DNA from: Flavobacterium pectinovorum
GTDB taxonomy: Bacteria > Bacteroidota > Bacteroidia > Flavobacteriales > Flavobacteriaceae
Direction of reading: 5' to 3'
NCBI RefSeq assembly: GCF_006438875.1
Contig: NZ_RCZH01000012.1
Location: forward strand, 62,001 to 126,000
Length of the DNA: 64,000 nt
Shown in pieces: positions 16,176 through 24,723 of this stretch; the first letter of the stretch is position 1; each line of letters opens with the position of its first letter. Below the pieces are notes generated by a model. The model did no database searches and was not told the origin of the DNA. It saw only the letters and a list, made by a program, of their open reading frames with translations. A program made the translations under genes and the position numbers.

Positions 16176-17015
16176 ATGATCAATTTTAACGGAAACATAG
16201 TAGAGCAAGAGGACAATATATTAACTCAAAATCGTGCTTTTTTGTATGGAGATGGTGTTTTTGAAACACTAAAAATAGTCAACAACAAAATCTTGTTTCT
16301 CGAAGATCATTATTTTAGATTAATGGCTTCGATGCGTGTCGTTAGAATGGAAATTCCAATGAATTTTACAATGGAATTTCTTGAAGAACAAGTTTTAAGT
16401 CTGGTTCAGCAAAACGGAATTTCAGCATCAGCCCGCGCCCGAATTACTGTTTTTAGAAACGATGGCGGATTGTATTTGCCAAAAACCAACGAAGTTTCAT
16501 ATTTAATTCATTCAATATCACTTGATAACACTGTTTACACCTTAAATACGGCTGAATATGAAGTTGATTTGTACAAAGATTTCTATGTAACCAAACAATT
16601 ATTATCGTCGATTAAAACGACTAATAAGCTGATTAATGTAACAGGAAGTATTTTTGCCCATGAAAATGGTTTGGCAAATTGTCTATTGATAAATGATACT
16701 AAAAATGTGGTCGAAGGATTACAGGGTAATTTATTTATGGTTGTGGGTAAAAAATTAATTACACCACCAATTTCCGAAGGTTGTTTGAATGGAGTAATGC
16801 GCAGACAAATTTTAGCCTTAGCTAAAAAAGTAGAAGGCATAGAAGTACTTGAAGAAATAATTTCGCCATTTGATCTTCAAAAAGCAGATGAATTATTTCT
16901 AACAAATGTAATCACAGGAATACAACCGATAACTAAATATCGAAAAAAGGAGTTTACCAATAATCTGGCTCATTTATTACTGCAGAAACTAAATGAATCC
17001 ATATCTGAAAATTAA
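16176..17015 (+). CDS. Class IV PLP aminotransferase, probably 4-amino-4-deoxychorismate lyase (PabC-like)
   Basis: The fold-type IV pattern is clear. The start FNGNIVEQEDN is followed by RAFLYGDGVFETLKI, then the catalytic Lys region SSIKTTNKLINVTGSIFA, NCLLIND, VVEGLQGNLF and the turn GCLNGVMRRQIL. At 279 residues it is the length of PabC or D-amino-acid transaminase rather than the longer branched-chain enzymes. A role releasing 4-aminobenzoate for folate is the best guess, but substrate specificity cannot be read reliably from these motifs. The stop overlaps the convergent YqgE gene by 4 bp. Confidence 0.85.
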   Translation: MINFNGNIVEQEDNILTQNRAFLYGDGVFETLKIVNNKILFLEDHYFRLMASMRVVRMEIPMNFTMEFLEEQVLSLVQQNGISASARARITVFRNDGGLYLPKTNEVSYLIHSISLDNTVYTLNTAEYEVDLYKDFYVTKQLLSSIKTTNKLINVTGSIFAHENGLANCLLINDTKNVVEGLQGNLFMVVGKKLITPPISEGCLNGVMRRQILALAKKVEGIEVLEEIISPFDLQKADELFLTNVITGIQPITKYRKKEFTNNLAHLLLQKLNESISEN

Positions 17016-17572
17016 TTCAGATATGGGTTTTCAGGTGCATTTGACCATATAAGATAATCTCCGCCAAGCTCAATAATTTGTTCTTTCCAAAAATGAGTGG
17101 TTGACTTTCCTATAATTTTGTTTTTGTAATTATTATCAGCAATGATCCAGGAGTTTCCCTGCATTTCATTCTCAAGCTGATTTTCGTCCCAACCTGTGTA
17201 ACCTAAGAAAAACCGAATATTATTTTTGCTAATAGATCCGTCGTTAATCAAGTCTTTGGTTGATTCAAAATCACCTCCCCAATAAATACCATTAGAAATC
17301 TCGACACTATTCGGGATTAAATCTGGAATATTGTGAATAAAATATAGATTGTCCTGTTCAACAGGACCTCCATTATATATCTTAAAAGAAGCTTCGATCT
17401 CAGGTATCAGATCATTAATAGTATACTTAAGTGGTTTATTAATGATAAATCCTATTGATCCTTCTTTGTTATGGTCTGCTAATAAAATTACCGATCTATT
17501 AAAAGATAAATCTCCAATTATCGAAGGTTCGGCAATAAGCAGGTGTCCTTTTTTTAATTTTTCTGAAATCAT
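17012..17572 (-). CDS. YqgE/AlgH family protein
   Basis: The conserved start KLKKGHLLIAEPSIIGDLSF followed by FNRSVILLADHNKEGSIGFI is diagnostic of the YqgE/AlgH family, as are YNGGPV and FFLGYTGWDENQL later. The role of this widespread cytoplasmic family is unclear. I start at the ATG at 17570-17572, giving 187 residues. The frame is open upstream to 17656, but that extension has no family similarity and runs through the HU terminator hairpin. The 3' end overlaps the aminotransferase gene by 4 bp, tail to tail. Confidence 0.92.
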   Translation of the reverse strand: MISEKLKKGHLLIAEPSIIGDLSFNRSVILLADHNKEGSIGFIINKPLKYTINDLIPEIEASFKIYNGGPVEQDNLYFIHNIPDLIPNSVEISNGIYWGGDFESTKDLINDGSISKNNIRFFLGYTGWDENQLENEMQGNSWIIADNNYKNKIIGKSTTHFWKEQIIELGGDYLIWSNAPENPYLN

Positions 17573-17644
17573 ACGGCTACAATTTTTATTAAATTTAATC
17601 ATAAAATTTTTAAAAACCCAAATAAAATCGTTAAACCGCACAAA

Positions 17645-17668
17645 AAAACCCTCCATGAGGAGGGTTTT
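17645..17668 (-). terminator. Terminator of the HU gene
   Basis: A perfect 10-bp stem (AAAACCCTCC, 17645-17654, with GGAGGGTTTT, 17659-17668) and loop ATGA is followed on the minus strand by a T run. It lies 33 bp past the HU stop codon. Confidence 0.88.
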
Positions 17669-17700
17669 GATTATATTATAAGTTTAGAGAACTTTCTTAC

Positions 17701-17973
17701 TTAGTTCACTGCACCTTCTAATTCAGCTCCAGCTTTGAATTTAACTACATTTTTAGCAGCGATTTGGATAGTTTTACCAGTTTGTGGGTTTCTACCGTCT
17801 CTTGCAGCTCTTGCAGATACTGACCAAGATCCAAAACCTACTAATGAAACTCTACCACCTTTTTTCAAAGTAGCTCCTACGTTTCCTAAAAATGACTCTA
17901 AAGCTAATTTTGCCGCAGCTTTTGTAATTCCTGCATCAGCAGCGATAGCATCGATTAATTCTGATTTGTTCAT
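17701..17973 (-). CDS. hup: HU family nucleoid DNA-binding protein
   Basis: The 90-residue protein is a textbook HU. MNKSELIDAIAADAGITKAA starts the helical dimerisation body, and GFGSWSVSARAARDGRNPQT followed by GKTIQIAAKNVVKFKAG covers the DNA-bending beta arm and the GRNPxTG signature. It binds and bends DNA non-specifically. It is a single-gene transcript with an exact consensus promoter at 18018-18047 and a strong terminator. Confidence 0.97.
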   Translation of the reverse strand: MNKSELIDAIAADAGITKAAAKLALESFLGNVGATLKKGGRVSLVGFGSWSVSARAARDGRNPQTGKTIQIAAKNVVKFKAGAELEGAVN

Positions 17974-18017
17974 AATAATTAGTTATTAATTGTTGGTTAA
18001 AAAAAATTGTTAATACA

Positions 18018-18047
18018 CAAATTTAGTAGGAAATCCGTTCCTTGCAA
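18018..18047 (-). promoter_or_regulatory. Promoter of the HU gene
   Basis: On the minus strand TTG (18045-18047) is followed after 19 bp by TAAATTTG (18018-18025), an exact TTG-N19-TAnnTTTG promoter. The expected start site leaves a leader of about 35-40 nt before the HU ATG. Confidence 0.85.
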
Positions 18048-18153
18048 GTGTTTTCTTTAATTTTAGCAAAAATTGTTGATAACTTGCTTTTTTTGTTCAT
18101 AACGCAAGTTGTTTCTTACTGAAAAATAGGTAAAAACCCCTGTTTTACTGACC

Positions 18154-19101
18154 TTAATAGACCTTTGCAGTATCAGAAAAAGTTATACCATTTAGTAATT
18201 CGGAAGCTTGCATTCGTTTTTTTCCTGGAATTTGTAAACTTAATAACTGAATGAAGCCCTTTTTTATTGCAATTTTGATTTCTTTTTTACTCGCAATCAA
18301 ACTTCCTGTCTCATGTGAATGCTCTGCTGAAACTAATTTTGCTTCATAAATCTTGATATTTAATTCCTCATTTTTATCTTTCAAAAAACACCACGCAGCG
18401 GGATATGGACTTAAACCTCGAATTAGATTATTGATTTCTTCGCCGGATTTGGTCCAGTCGATTTTGCAATTTTCTTTATTTAATTTATAAGCTGTTTTGA
18501 TTTCGGCATCATCTTCCTGAATTGTTGTCGTTACATTTCCGTTTTCAATAACTTTTAAAGTGTCAATTACGGTTTCACTTCCCAATAACATTAATCGGTC
18601 ATGTAGTTGTCCCGCATTTTCTGCTGGCTCAATTGCAATTTCCGAATTTAGAATCATCGCTCCCGTATCGATTTTATCATCGATAAAGAAAGTGGTAACG
18701 CCAGTCTTTGTTTCTCCATTAATAATAGCCCAGTTAATTGGTGCTGCACCGCGATAATTTGGTAATAAAGAAGCATGAAGATTAAAAGTCCCGAAACTTG
18801 GCATTTCCCAAACTACTTTTGGCAGCATTCTAAAAGCCACAACAATTTGCAAATTGGCATTCAAAGCTTTTAACTCAGCAAGAAAACTTTCGTCTTTTAA
18901 ATTGGTAGGCTGTAATAAATTAAGGTTGTTTGCCAGCGCATATTCTTTTACTGCCGAATATTTTATTTTTTGTCCGCGTCCCGCCGGTTTGTCTGCAGCA
19001 GTAATAACGCCAACAACATCGTAATTATTTTTGATAATGGTATCCAGAATGCCAACAGCAAATTCCGGAGTTCCCATAAATATGATTCTCAATTTTTCCA
19101 T
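18154..19101 (-). CDS. fmt: Methionyl-tRNA formyltransferase
   Basis: The enzyme formylates initiator Met-tRNA using 10-formyl-tetrahydrofolate. The formyltransferase domain starts IIFMGTPEFAVGIL and carries the signature HASLLPNYRGAAPINWAI and the DTG motif (DDKIDTGAMI) with the catalytic Asp. A C-terminal tRNA-binding OB-like domain follows (from about 205). Length (315) is standard. Its ATG overlaps the recQ stop by one base (TAATG), so the two are translationally coupled. Confidence 0.97.
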   Translation of the reverse strand: MEKLRIIFMGTPEFAVGILDTIIKNNYDVVGVITAADKPAGRGQKIKYSAVKEYALANNLNLLQPTNLKDESFLAELKALNANLQIVVAFRMLPKVVWEMPSFGTFNLHASLLPNYRGAAPINWAIINGETKTGVTTFFIDDKIDTGAMILNSEIAIEPAENAGQLHDRLMLLGSETVIDTLKVIENGNVTTTIQEDDAEIKTAYKLNKENCKIDWTKSGEEINNLIRGLSPYPAAWCFLKDKNEELNIKIYEAKLVSAEHSHETGSLIASKKEIKIAIKKGFIQLLSLQIPGKKRMQASELLNGITFSDTAKVY

Positions 19102-20996
19102 TATGACTTTAAAGTGTATTTATTATTGGATTGAATGGTAATATGATTGTTTTCTAATAATTCCTGAAGTACCGAAACAACATCGTTGGCATCCAGTTTT
19201 ATTTGGGTTTGAATTTCTCGTGAAGTTAAAGCGGCCGATTTTAATAAATGCAAAATTTTATCGGCAATTGAATCAGCTTCCGTAATTTTTCCTTTTTGAG
19301 TAATGCAATACGAACAAACACCACAATTAGAATTAGTTTCTTCTCCAAAATAAGCTAATACCAATCGGTTTTTGCAAGTTTTGTTCTCCTTTATATAATA
19401 TAGAACAGACAAAAGTTGTTCTTCTTTTAATTGGTTTTGTTTTTCAAGATATTTAGAAACTCGATTTATTGTTAAGTCATCTTCGCGAATTTCATTAAAT
19501 AGGATAGTAGCGTCGTTGTTTTTTGATTTATATTCGATGATCTCTTTTTCTCTAAGTTTTTCTAAAACAGCAGAAACTTGTTCTTCTGTATGATGAGATT
19601 TTTTGGCAATCAACGAAAGATTAAAAGGTGTTTTCATTTCATAAACCCCGGGATAAGTTCTCAAAATTGCCAAGATGATTTCTTCGTCATTTGGATTCAA
19701 ACTCATGTACCGAATCACTTCCTTAGATTCGATTAAAAATTGCAGGGTAATTTTTTCAGAGAATTCCTGGGACATCGTAATAATACCTTGCTGGTTCAAA
19801 AACTGCAAAGCATTGTATGTTTTTAAAGTAGGGAAATCGTATTTATGGCAAAAATGATTTAATTTAAAAGAAAAAGAATCATCTAAACCTTCGCCATAAG
19901 CAATCTGAAAATAGTTGCAAAGTTTGATATACATCATTTTCAGAAATTTTTTATCCGGTAAAACACTCAAAAATTGCTGTTCTGTTTGATTGGCATCTGA
20001 ATTATTATAAAGTAAAACCGAAAAAGCTTTTTCACCATTTCGTCCCGCTCTTCCGGATTCCTGATAATAGTTTTCGATATTTTCAGGCAATTGCGTGTGA
20101 ATAACCGTTTTTACATTGTCTTTATCGATTCCCATTCCAAACGCATTTGTGGCCACAATAACCTGCGCTTGTTCCGACATCCACATTTGCATGTTTTTAT
20201 CTTTTTCTTTAGCCGAAAGTCCACCGTGATAATACGTCGCTTTAAAACCCAAAGATTGTAATTGCGTCGACATATTCAAACACGATTTTCTATTTCGTAC
20301 ATATATAATAGAAGGCTGCGGATTTTTCTTTAGAATTTGCTCAACACGATATAGCTTGTCTTCGACTTCAAAAACCATGTAGGCAATGTTCTTTCTTTCA
20401 AAAGACTGCTGAAAAAGAACTGGATCCTTCAAGCCCAATTCAGTTTTAATATCTTCGATAACTCTTGGAGTCGCGGTCGCAGTCAGAGCCAAAAACGGAA
20501 TCTTAACAAAGTACTTTTTAAGTTCCGAAATCTTTAAATAAGCAGGACGAAAATCATGCCCCCATTGCGAAACACAATGCGCTTCATCAATAGCGATTAA
20601 ATTTATAGGGAGACTTTTGATACGTTCCAAAATCCAGTCTGACTGAAGTCGTTCCGGAGAAAGATATAAAAACTTATAATTTCCGTATTGGCAATTGTCA
20701 AGAAGATCAATGATTTCTTCGGTATGAATCCCGCCTGTAAGCGCGATTGCTTTAATATCACGTTTCTGTAAATTCGCTACCTGATCCTTCATCAAAGCAA
20801 CCAAAGGCGAAACCACCAAACATATACCTTCCTGCATCATAGCGGGAACCTGAAAACAAATCGATTTTCCGCCTCCCGTTGGTAAAAGGGCAAAAGTATC
20901 CTGACCGTCCAAAACCGAGTCAATAATCTCTTTTTGCAACGGTCTAAAACTGTCGTGTTTCCAGTATTTTAAAAGAATTTCTTGCGCTTCTGGCAT
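19101..20996 (-). CDS. recQ: RecQ-type ATP-dependent DNA helicase
   Basis: The SF2 helicase motifs are in order: Walker A LLPTGGGKSICFQVP, DEAH box with the RecQ aromatic-rich loop (IDEAHCVSQWGHDFRP), TATAT, and motif VI YYQESGRAGRNG. The Zn-binding Cys set (C..NSNCGVCSYC) and a winged helix follow. There is no HRDC domain at the end, as in many short Bacteroidota RecQs (631 residues). It unwinds DNA 3'-5' in recombinational repair. It is transcribed with fmt, and perhaps from the promoter of the ATPase gene upstream. Confidence 0.95.
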   Translation of the reverse strand: MPEAQEILLKYWKHDSFRPLQKEIIDSVLDGQDTFALLPTGGGKSICFQVPAMMQEGICLVVSPLVALMKDQVANLQKRDIKAIALTGGIHTEEIIDLLDNCQYGNYKFLYLSPERLQSDWILERIKSLPINLIAIDEAHCVSQWGHDFRPAYLKISELKKYFVKIPFLALTATATPRVIEDIKTELGLKDPVLFQQSFERKNIAYMVFEVEDKLYRVEQILKKNPQPSIIYVRNRKSCLNMSTQLQSLGFKATYYHGGLSAKEKDKNMQMWMSEQAQVIVATNAFGMGIDKDNVKTVIHTQLPENIENYYQESGRAGRNGEKAFSVLLYNNSDANQTEQQFLSVLPDKKFLKMMYIKLCNYFQIAYGEGLDDSFSFKLNHFCHKYDFPTLKTYNALQFLNQQGIITMSQEFSEKITLQFLIESKEVIRYMSLNPNDEEIILAILRTYPGVYEMKTPFNLSLIAKKSHHTEEQVSAVLEKLREKEIIEYKSKNNDATILFNEIREDDLTINRVSKYLEKQNQLKEEQLLSVLYYIKENKTCKNRLVLAYFGEETNSNCGVCSYCITQKGKITEADSIADKILHLLKSAALTSREIQTQIKLDANDVVSVLQELLENNHITIQSNNKYTLKS

Positions 20997-21061
20997 TGGT
21001 CCTGTTTTAAAGTTAAAAAATTTAGAAATCAGTTTCTAGTTTTACAACTTTAAACATATGC

Positions 21062-21595
21062 CTAAATTTTATCTAAGATATAAAGAATTCTGTTCTCAAC
21101 CGTATCTTTAGGTACTTCAATTAAGTCGTAACCGTATTTTTTATAGGTGTCAACAAGATGTTTCTGAATCGTTAATGCCTGTTCAAAATTCTCGTAGCGC
21201 TCTGTATCGCACTCGTAAATTTCTTCCCAAGGTGGTAAAATAAAAGTTTTTGAATATTTAAAATCGGTACAAGCCTTTACGAAATGCTCCGGATAATCAT
21301 CGCCAATATAATCCATATAAGCCACAACATCAGGAATTCCGCGATCGATAAAGACTACATTGTCAGGTTCTTCAAGCGCGTCTTCGAATTGTTTAATGCG
21401 GCCTTCCAACAATAATTCACTAAACAGTAAAGGCTGTTCGAGAAACAATTGGTCGATACCGCGTTGTTGTGCTTCGAGAGTAACTTGTCTTGAAATTTCA
21501 GGGTAACAGCAGTAGCCACGAGCTACCAATTCGTTGATAAGAGTAGATTTTCCCGTTCCCGGGCCTCCAATGAGAACTATGATTTGTTTTTGCAC
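21062..21595 (-). CDS. AAA_28-type P-loop ATPase, 177 aa
   Basis: The Walker A motif IVLIGGPGTGKSTLI opens the protein, and VVFIDRGIPDVVAYMDYIGD is the Walker B region. The size and the pattern EISRQV..EAQQRG are those of the short AAA_28 (kinase-like NTPase) family found next to recQ in Flavobacteria. The substrate is unknown; it may phosphorylate a nucleotide or metabolite. It lies 65 bp upstream of recQ on the same strand and may lead that operon. A -7-like TAAATTTG (reverse complement of 21613-21620) sits just upstream. Confidence 0.87.
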   Translation of the reverse strand: MQKQIIVLIGGPGTGKSTLINELVARGYCCYPEISRQVTLEAQQRGIDQLFLEQPLLFSELLLEGRIKQFEDALEEPDNVVFIDRGIPDVVAYMDYIGDDYPEHFVKACTDFKYSKTFILPPWEEIYECDTERYENFEQALTIQKHLVDTYKKYGYDLIEVPKDTVENRILYILDKI

Positions 21596-21695
21596 TTTCT
21601 AAAAATAAAGCGCAAATTTACCTAAACTTATTGGTATTTAAAAAGATTATTTTGCTTTGAGCGAATGATTTCGCAATTTTTACAATTTTTGTAGT

Positions 21696-22034
21696 GTTGG
21701 ATTGAAATGCGGCGTGGCAAAATAATTCATTTCTCCTGAATTAAAAGAAGAAAGAACCATAGGTTCGGCAAATATCATGTGCTGGATTGAAATCCAGCTC
21801 TACAAAATAATTCGTTCCTTCGGAACTAAAATGAGAAAGAGCAATAGGTCCGGTGAATATTATGTGCCGGATTGAAATCCAGCCCTACAAAATAATTCGT
21901 TCCTTCGGAGCTAAAAGAAGAAAGAATCATAGGTTCGGCAAATATTATGTGCTGGATTGAAATCCAGCTCTACAAAATAATTCGTTCCTCGGGAACTAAA
22001 ACAAGAAGAGCCATAGGCTCGAGCCATATTGTAG
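21696..22034. repeat. Four tandem units of 85 bp with internal palindromes
   Basis: Units begin at 21696, 21781, 21866 and 21951, each exactly 85 bp apart. The second and third are the closest pair, the first is diverged and the fourth breaks up after about 70 bp. Each unit contains GCTGGATTGAAATCCAGC (palindrome), ACAAAATAATTCGTTCC with a second hairpin (GTTCCTTCGGAAC), and a CATAGGTTCGGCAAATATTA tail. There are no unique spacers, so this is not a CRISPR array. No ORF covers it. Confidence 0.9.
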
Positions 22035-22240
22035 GGCTGGACTTTAGTCCAGTTTACATAAAAAGAGATAAGTCCCAATGGGGATGTCATATTTATAGAA
22101 AATTATAGAATTGTTTCATAAAACCTCATTGGGATGGCATGTTTAAAATCTATATATCGCTCCGCTGGAGCTTTTAAATATAGGTTTGGGAAATTTAACT
22201 ATAAATATTTTGCTCCGCTGGAGCTTTATGATTGTAATTT
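22008..22240. repeat. Cluster of palindromic REP-like elements
   Basis: After the tandem units come GAGCCATAGGCTC (22008-22020), CTGGACTTTAGTCCAG (22037-22052), CCCAATGGGGATG (from 22073) with a related CATTGGGATGGCAT (from about 22128), and two copies of GCTCCGCTGGAGC (22159-22171 and 22212-22224). The first two motifs recur together at 45799-45850. Together with the tandem units they fill the 717-bp gap between the ATPase and the hydrolase. Confidence 0.8.
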
Positions 22241-22312
22241 TGAGTAGCCCTTGGTTTTAATAAAGGGTGTCATGATTTTGTTCATCTTGGCTCTAGCCGA
22301 ATTATTTAAGAA

Positions 22313-23227
22313 TCATTCACAAAACAAATATTTACCAGAATCCTTCCCTTTTTTATCCGAAGGAATAATAATATGCGATTCAAATTTCTTTCCTTTCAGA
22401 ACATCATTCACAAAATCCAAAACATATTGTTGCCCCTGATGAAAAAGATAACCGGAGAATTCATGTCCGCCACCACAAAAGGTAATCAGTTCAATATCTT
22501 TATGTAAATCCTTCATCTGATTGTAAACCGCATAAGACCCGAAAAGAATTAACCAACCCGAAGCATTTGTTGGACAAGAACGATGCGAACCTGCGCTATA
22601 CGGAACGGTCATGTCGTTATTTCCATGTGCCAATAACATCGGAATCGCTTTTTCTTTGGTAATTAAATTAATATCCTGAATCGCTCCCGAACCACCAATA
22701 AAGCCAATGTATTTAAAATTTTCCGGTAAATTGTTTTTGTATAAATTCATCAGTTTATAATCCCAGAATGAAGCATGAAAGCCAATTTCGGCTCCGGCAC
22801 TAATTCCTGAAATAAATATTTTTGAAGCATCAAGATTGTATTTATTGGCATTTTCAATTAAGAAAGAAGTTGCTTGCCACATGTCGCTTACACCAATTTG
22901 GATCGCTTTTATTTTTTCGGTCAAAGTTCCTTTACAGCCAAAATCTTTTCCCTTCATATATAAACTATACGAAATGCTCGCAACTGCATAACCGTTTTTT
23001 GCCATAAACATTCCAAAGTCTTTCTCGGTTGTTCGTTCACCGCCTGAAAATCCTCCTCCAAAAGCAAAAATGATTAATGGAGTTTTCTCGTTAGTTTTCT
23101 TTTGAGGTAAATACAAATCTAAATCCAGTTTGATAGTATCATTCTGGAAATAAGTCATGGTTTTGATTTCCTGTGCTTGGATGTTATTTAATGTGACTGC
23201 TATAAAAAGTAAAAGGATTTTTTTCAT
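22313..23227 (-). CDS. Secreted alpha/beta hydrolase (carboxylesterase-like)
   Basis: A signal peptide (MKKILLLFIAVTLNNIQAQE) leads an alpha/beta hydrolase with an oxyanion-type loop FAFGGGFSGGE, nucleophile elbow GISAGAE (Ser) and the acid/His region HGNNDMTVP and CGGGHEFSG. Such BD-FAE-like esterases often remove acyl groups from carbohydrates or act on short esters. I start at 23227. The frame is open to 23344, but that extension is the translation of a GCAAAG-type repeat and would bury the signal peptide. It probably acts in the periplasm or outside the cell. Confidence 0.88.
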   Translation of the reverse strand: MKKILLLFIAVTLNNIQAQEIKTMTYFQNDTIKLDLDLYLPQKKTNEKTPLIIFAFGGGFSGGERTTEKDFGMFMAKNGYAVASISYSLYMKGKDFGCKGTLTEKIKAIQIGVSDMWQATSFLIENANKYNLDASKIFISGISAGAEIGFHASFWDYKLMNLYKNNLPENFKYIGFIGGSGAIQDINLITKEKAIPMLLAHGNNDMTVPYSAGSHRSCPTNASGWLILFGSYAVYNQMKDLHKDIELITFCGGGHEFSGYLFHQGQQYVLDFVNDVLKGKKFESHIIIPSDKKGKDSGKYLFCE

Positions 23228-23239
23228 TGTGATGTGTTT

Positions 23240-23425
23240 TAATCGCGCAAAGACGCAAAGACGCAAAGTTTGTATATTATGACTTAAAAAAACTTTGCGT
23301 CTTTGCGACTTTGCGAGCAAATTTCTAAGCAATGTTTTTCTCAAATATAAGAGTAAATTTTACAAAGAAATAAAGTTCCAAAGCTTTTTTCTTTGCACCT
23401 TTGCGCCTCTGTAACTTTGCACCTT
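23240..23425. repeat. GCAAAG-family inverted repeats
   Basis: CGCAAAGACGCAAAGACGCA (from about 23247) is mirrored by AAACTTTGCGTCTTTGCGAC (from about 23288), forming a long imperfect hairpin. Further GCACCTTTGCGCC and ACTTTGCACC motifs follow near 23395-23425. The same motif family reappears at 57461-57510 and 57700-57765. The repeat lies upstream of the hydrolase start and creates a false N-terminal extension of its frame. Confidence 0.8.
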
Positions 23426-23491
23426 TTTCGAAAGAAAAAAATCTATAATCTAAACTCAAAACCGTATATTTGCGTTTATTTTTAATTACGA

Positions 23492-23788
23492 ATGGAAAAC
23501 GATAAAGAAAAAGAAACCGCCGAATTTTACGAAAGATTAAAGGTAGAGTTAGATAACTCAAATACTTGGCCTGCAGAATATTTGTATAAATTTATAATGC
23601 CATCGGTAAATGATAATGTCGAGCGAGTAGAAAAAGCTTTTGACAATTTGGGCGCGGTTATTAAAACAACAAAATCTAAAACAGGTAAATTTACCAGTGT
23701 TTCTGTGGATGTTACTATGCATAGTGCTGACGAAGTGATTAGCAAATACAAGGAAGTGTCTACAATAGAAGGTATAGTTTCATTATAA
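23492..23788 (+). CDS. DUF493 (YbeD-like) family protein
   Basis: The 98-residue protein has the ferredoxin-like ACT-type pattern of DUF493 (YKFIMPSV, then GAVIKTTKSKTGKFTSVSVD and VTMHSADEVISKYKEVS). YbeD of E. coli is the structural prototype, and the role in Bacteroidota is unknown. A -7-like TATATTTG lies at 23465-23472, 20 bp before the ATG. The next gene, DUF4290, starts 3 bp after the stop, so they form one operon. Confidence 0.9.
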   Translation: MENDKEKETAEFYERLKVELDNSNTWPAEYLYKFIMPSVNDNVERVEKAFDNLGAVIKTTKSKTGKFTSVSVDVTMHSADEVISKYKEVSTIEGIVSL

Positions 23789-23791
23789 CTT

Positions 23792-24514
23792 ATGGTCGAA
23801 AAATATAAAAAAGAAGTAGCGAATGACGTTGTTTTTAACTTAGAATATAATTCTGAAAGACAGCGTTTACTTATCCCGGAATATGGTCGTCATTTGCAAA
23901 AACTGATTGATCAGGCAACTATTATTGAGGATGCTGAAACGCGCAACAAAGCTGCGAAATACATTATTCAGGTAATGGGAAGTTTGAATCCGCATTTGCG
24001 TGATGTGCCTGATTTTCAGCATAAATTATGGGATCAGCTTTTTATCATGTCTGATTTTAAATTACATGTAGAATCACCATATCCGATTCCGTCTCGCGAT
24101 GTATTGCAGTTAAAACCGGATGTTTTACAGTATCCGCAAAATTTCCCTAAATATAGATTTTACGGAAACAACATTAAATACATGATTGATGTTGCCAATA
24201 AATGGGAAGATGGTGAAATGAAAAATGCATTGGTTTTGGTAATCGCCAACCACATGAAAAAATCATACCTAAGCTGGAACAAAGACACCGTAAAAGATGA
24301 TGTCATTTTCGAACATTTATTTGAATTGTCGGGAGGGAAAATCAATTTGTTGCAAAGCACAGAAGAACTTTTGAATACAACAGATTTATTGCGTACCAAT
24401 AAACGCATGTCGAATAAAATCACACCACCGGGACAACCAAAAATCCAAAGCAACAAAAACATTAAAGGACCGGGAAAACCAAAACCTTTTCAAAAAAATA
24501 ACAATCAAAAGTAA
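23792..24514 (+). CDS. DUF4290 family protein
   Basis: This is a Bacteroidota-specific family. The text LEYNSERQRLLIPEYGRHLQ, followed by RNKAAKYIIQVMGSLNPHLR and DVPDFQHKLWDQLFIMSDF, is highly conserved in the family. The 240-residue protein is cytoplasmic, with a Lys/Pro/Asn-rich disordered tail (PGQPKIQSNKNIKGPGKPKP). The role is unknown; its constant position between DUF493 and murA suggests a core function. The last codons and stop codon lie within a 35-bp sequence that is duplicated 104 bp downstream. Confidence 0.93.
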   Translation: MVEKYKKEVANDVVFNLEYNSERQRLLIPEYGRHLQKLIDQATIIEDAETRNKAAKYIIQVMGSLNPHLRDVPDFQHKLWDQLFIMSDFKLHVESPYPIPSRDVLQLKPDVLQYPQNFPKYRFYGNNIKYMIDVANKWEDGEMKNALVLVIANHMKKSYLSWNKDTVKDDVIFEHLFELSGGKINLLQSTEELLNTTDLLRTNKRMSNKITPPGQPKIQSNKNIKGPGKPKPFQKNNNQK

Positions 24515-24715
24515 AAGAAAGTTGCTAAGCAGCTGAGAGGCTAAGTTGCTAAGTTTTTTCACTTAGAGCCTTAGTAACTCAGTAACTCAGAACCTCAAAA
24601 ATAAACAATCAAAAGTAAAAGAAAGTTGCTAAGCAGCTAAGATGCTAATTTTCTGAGGTTTTGACTTCAAATAAAAAACTTAGAATCTTAGAACCTCAGT
24701 AACTCAGAACCTAAA
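24500..24715. repeat. Direct repeat spanning the DUF4290 stop codon, with inverted arms
   Basis: An exact 35-bp sequence at 24500-24534 (beginning AACAATCAAAAGTAAAAG and ending AAGCAGCT) recurs at 24604-24638, a period of 104 bp. Each copy is followed by a GCTAAG-type element whose inverted partner (CTTAGAGCCTTAGTAACTCA, and CTTAGAATCTTAGAACCTCA) completes a loose hairpin. The copy at 24500 includes the final codons of the gene. The gap to murA holds nothing else. Confidence 0.85.
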
Positions 24716-24723
24716 ACAGAAAT

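Noticed and set aside
17573..17656. Longer N-terminus for YqgE/AlgH
   Set aside because: The extension has no family similarity and reads through the HU terminator hairpin region.
21696..22034. Possible CRISPR array in the 85-bp repeats
   Set aside because: The repeats are tandem with no unique spacers, the unit is too long and contains multiple palindromes, and no cas gene is present.
23228..23344. Longer N-terminus for the alpha/beta hydrolase
   Set aside because: The extension translates the GCAAAG-type inverted repeat and would place the signal peptide 39 residues inside.
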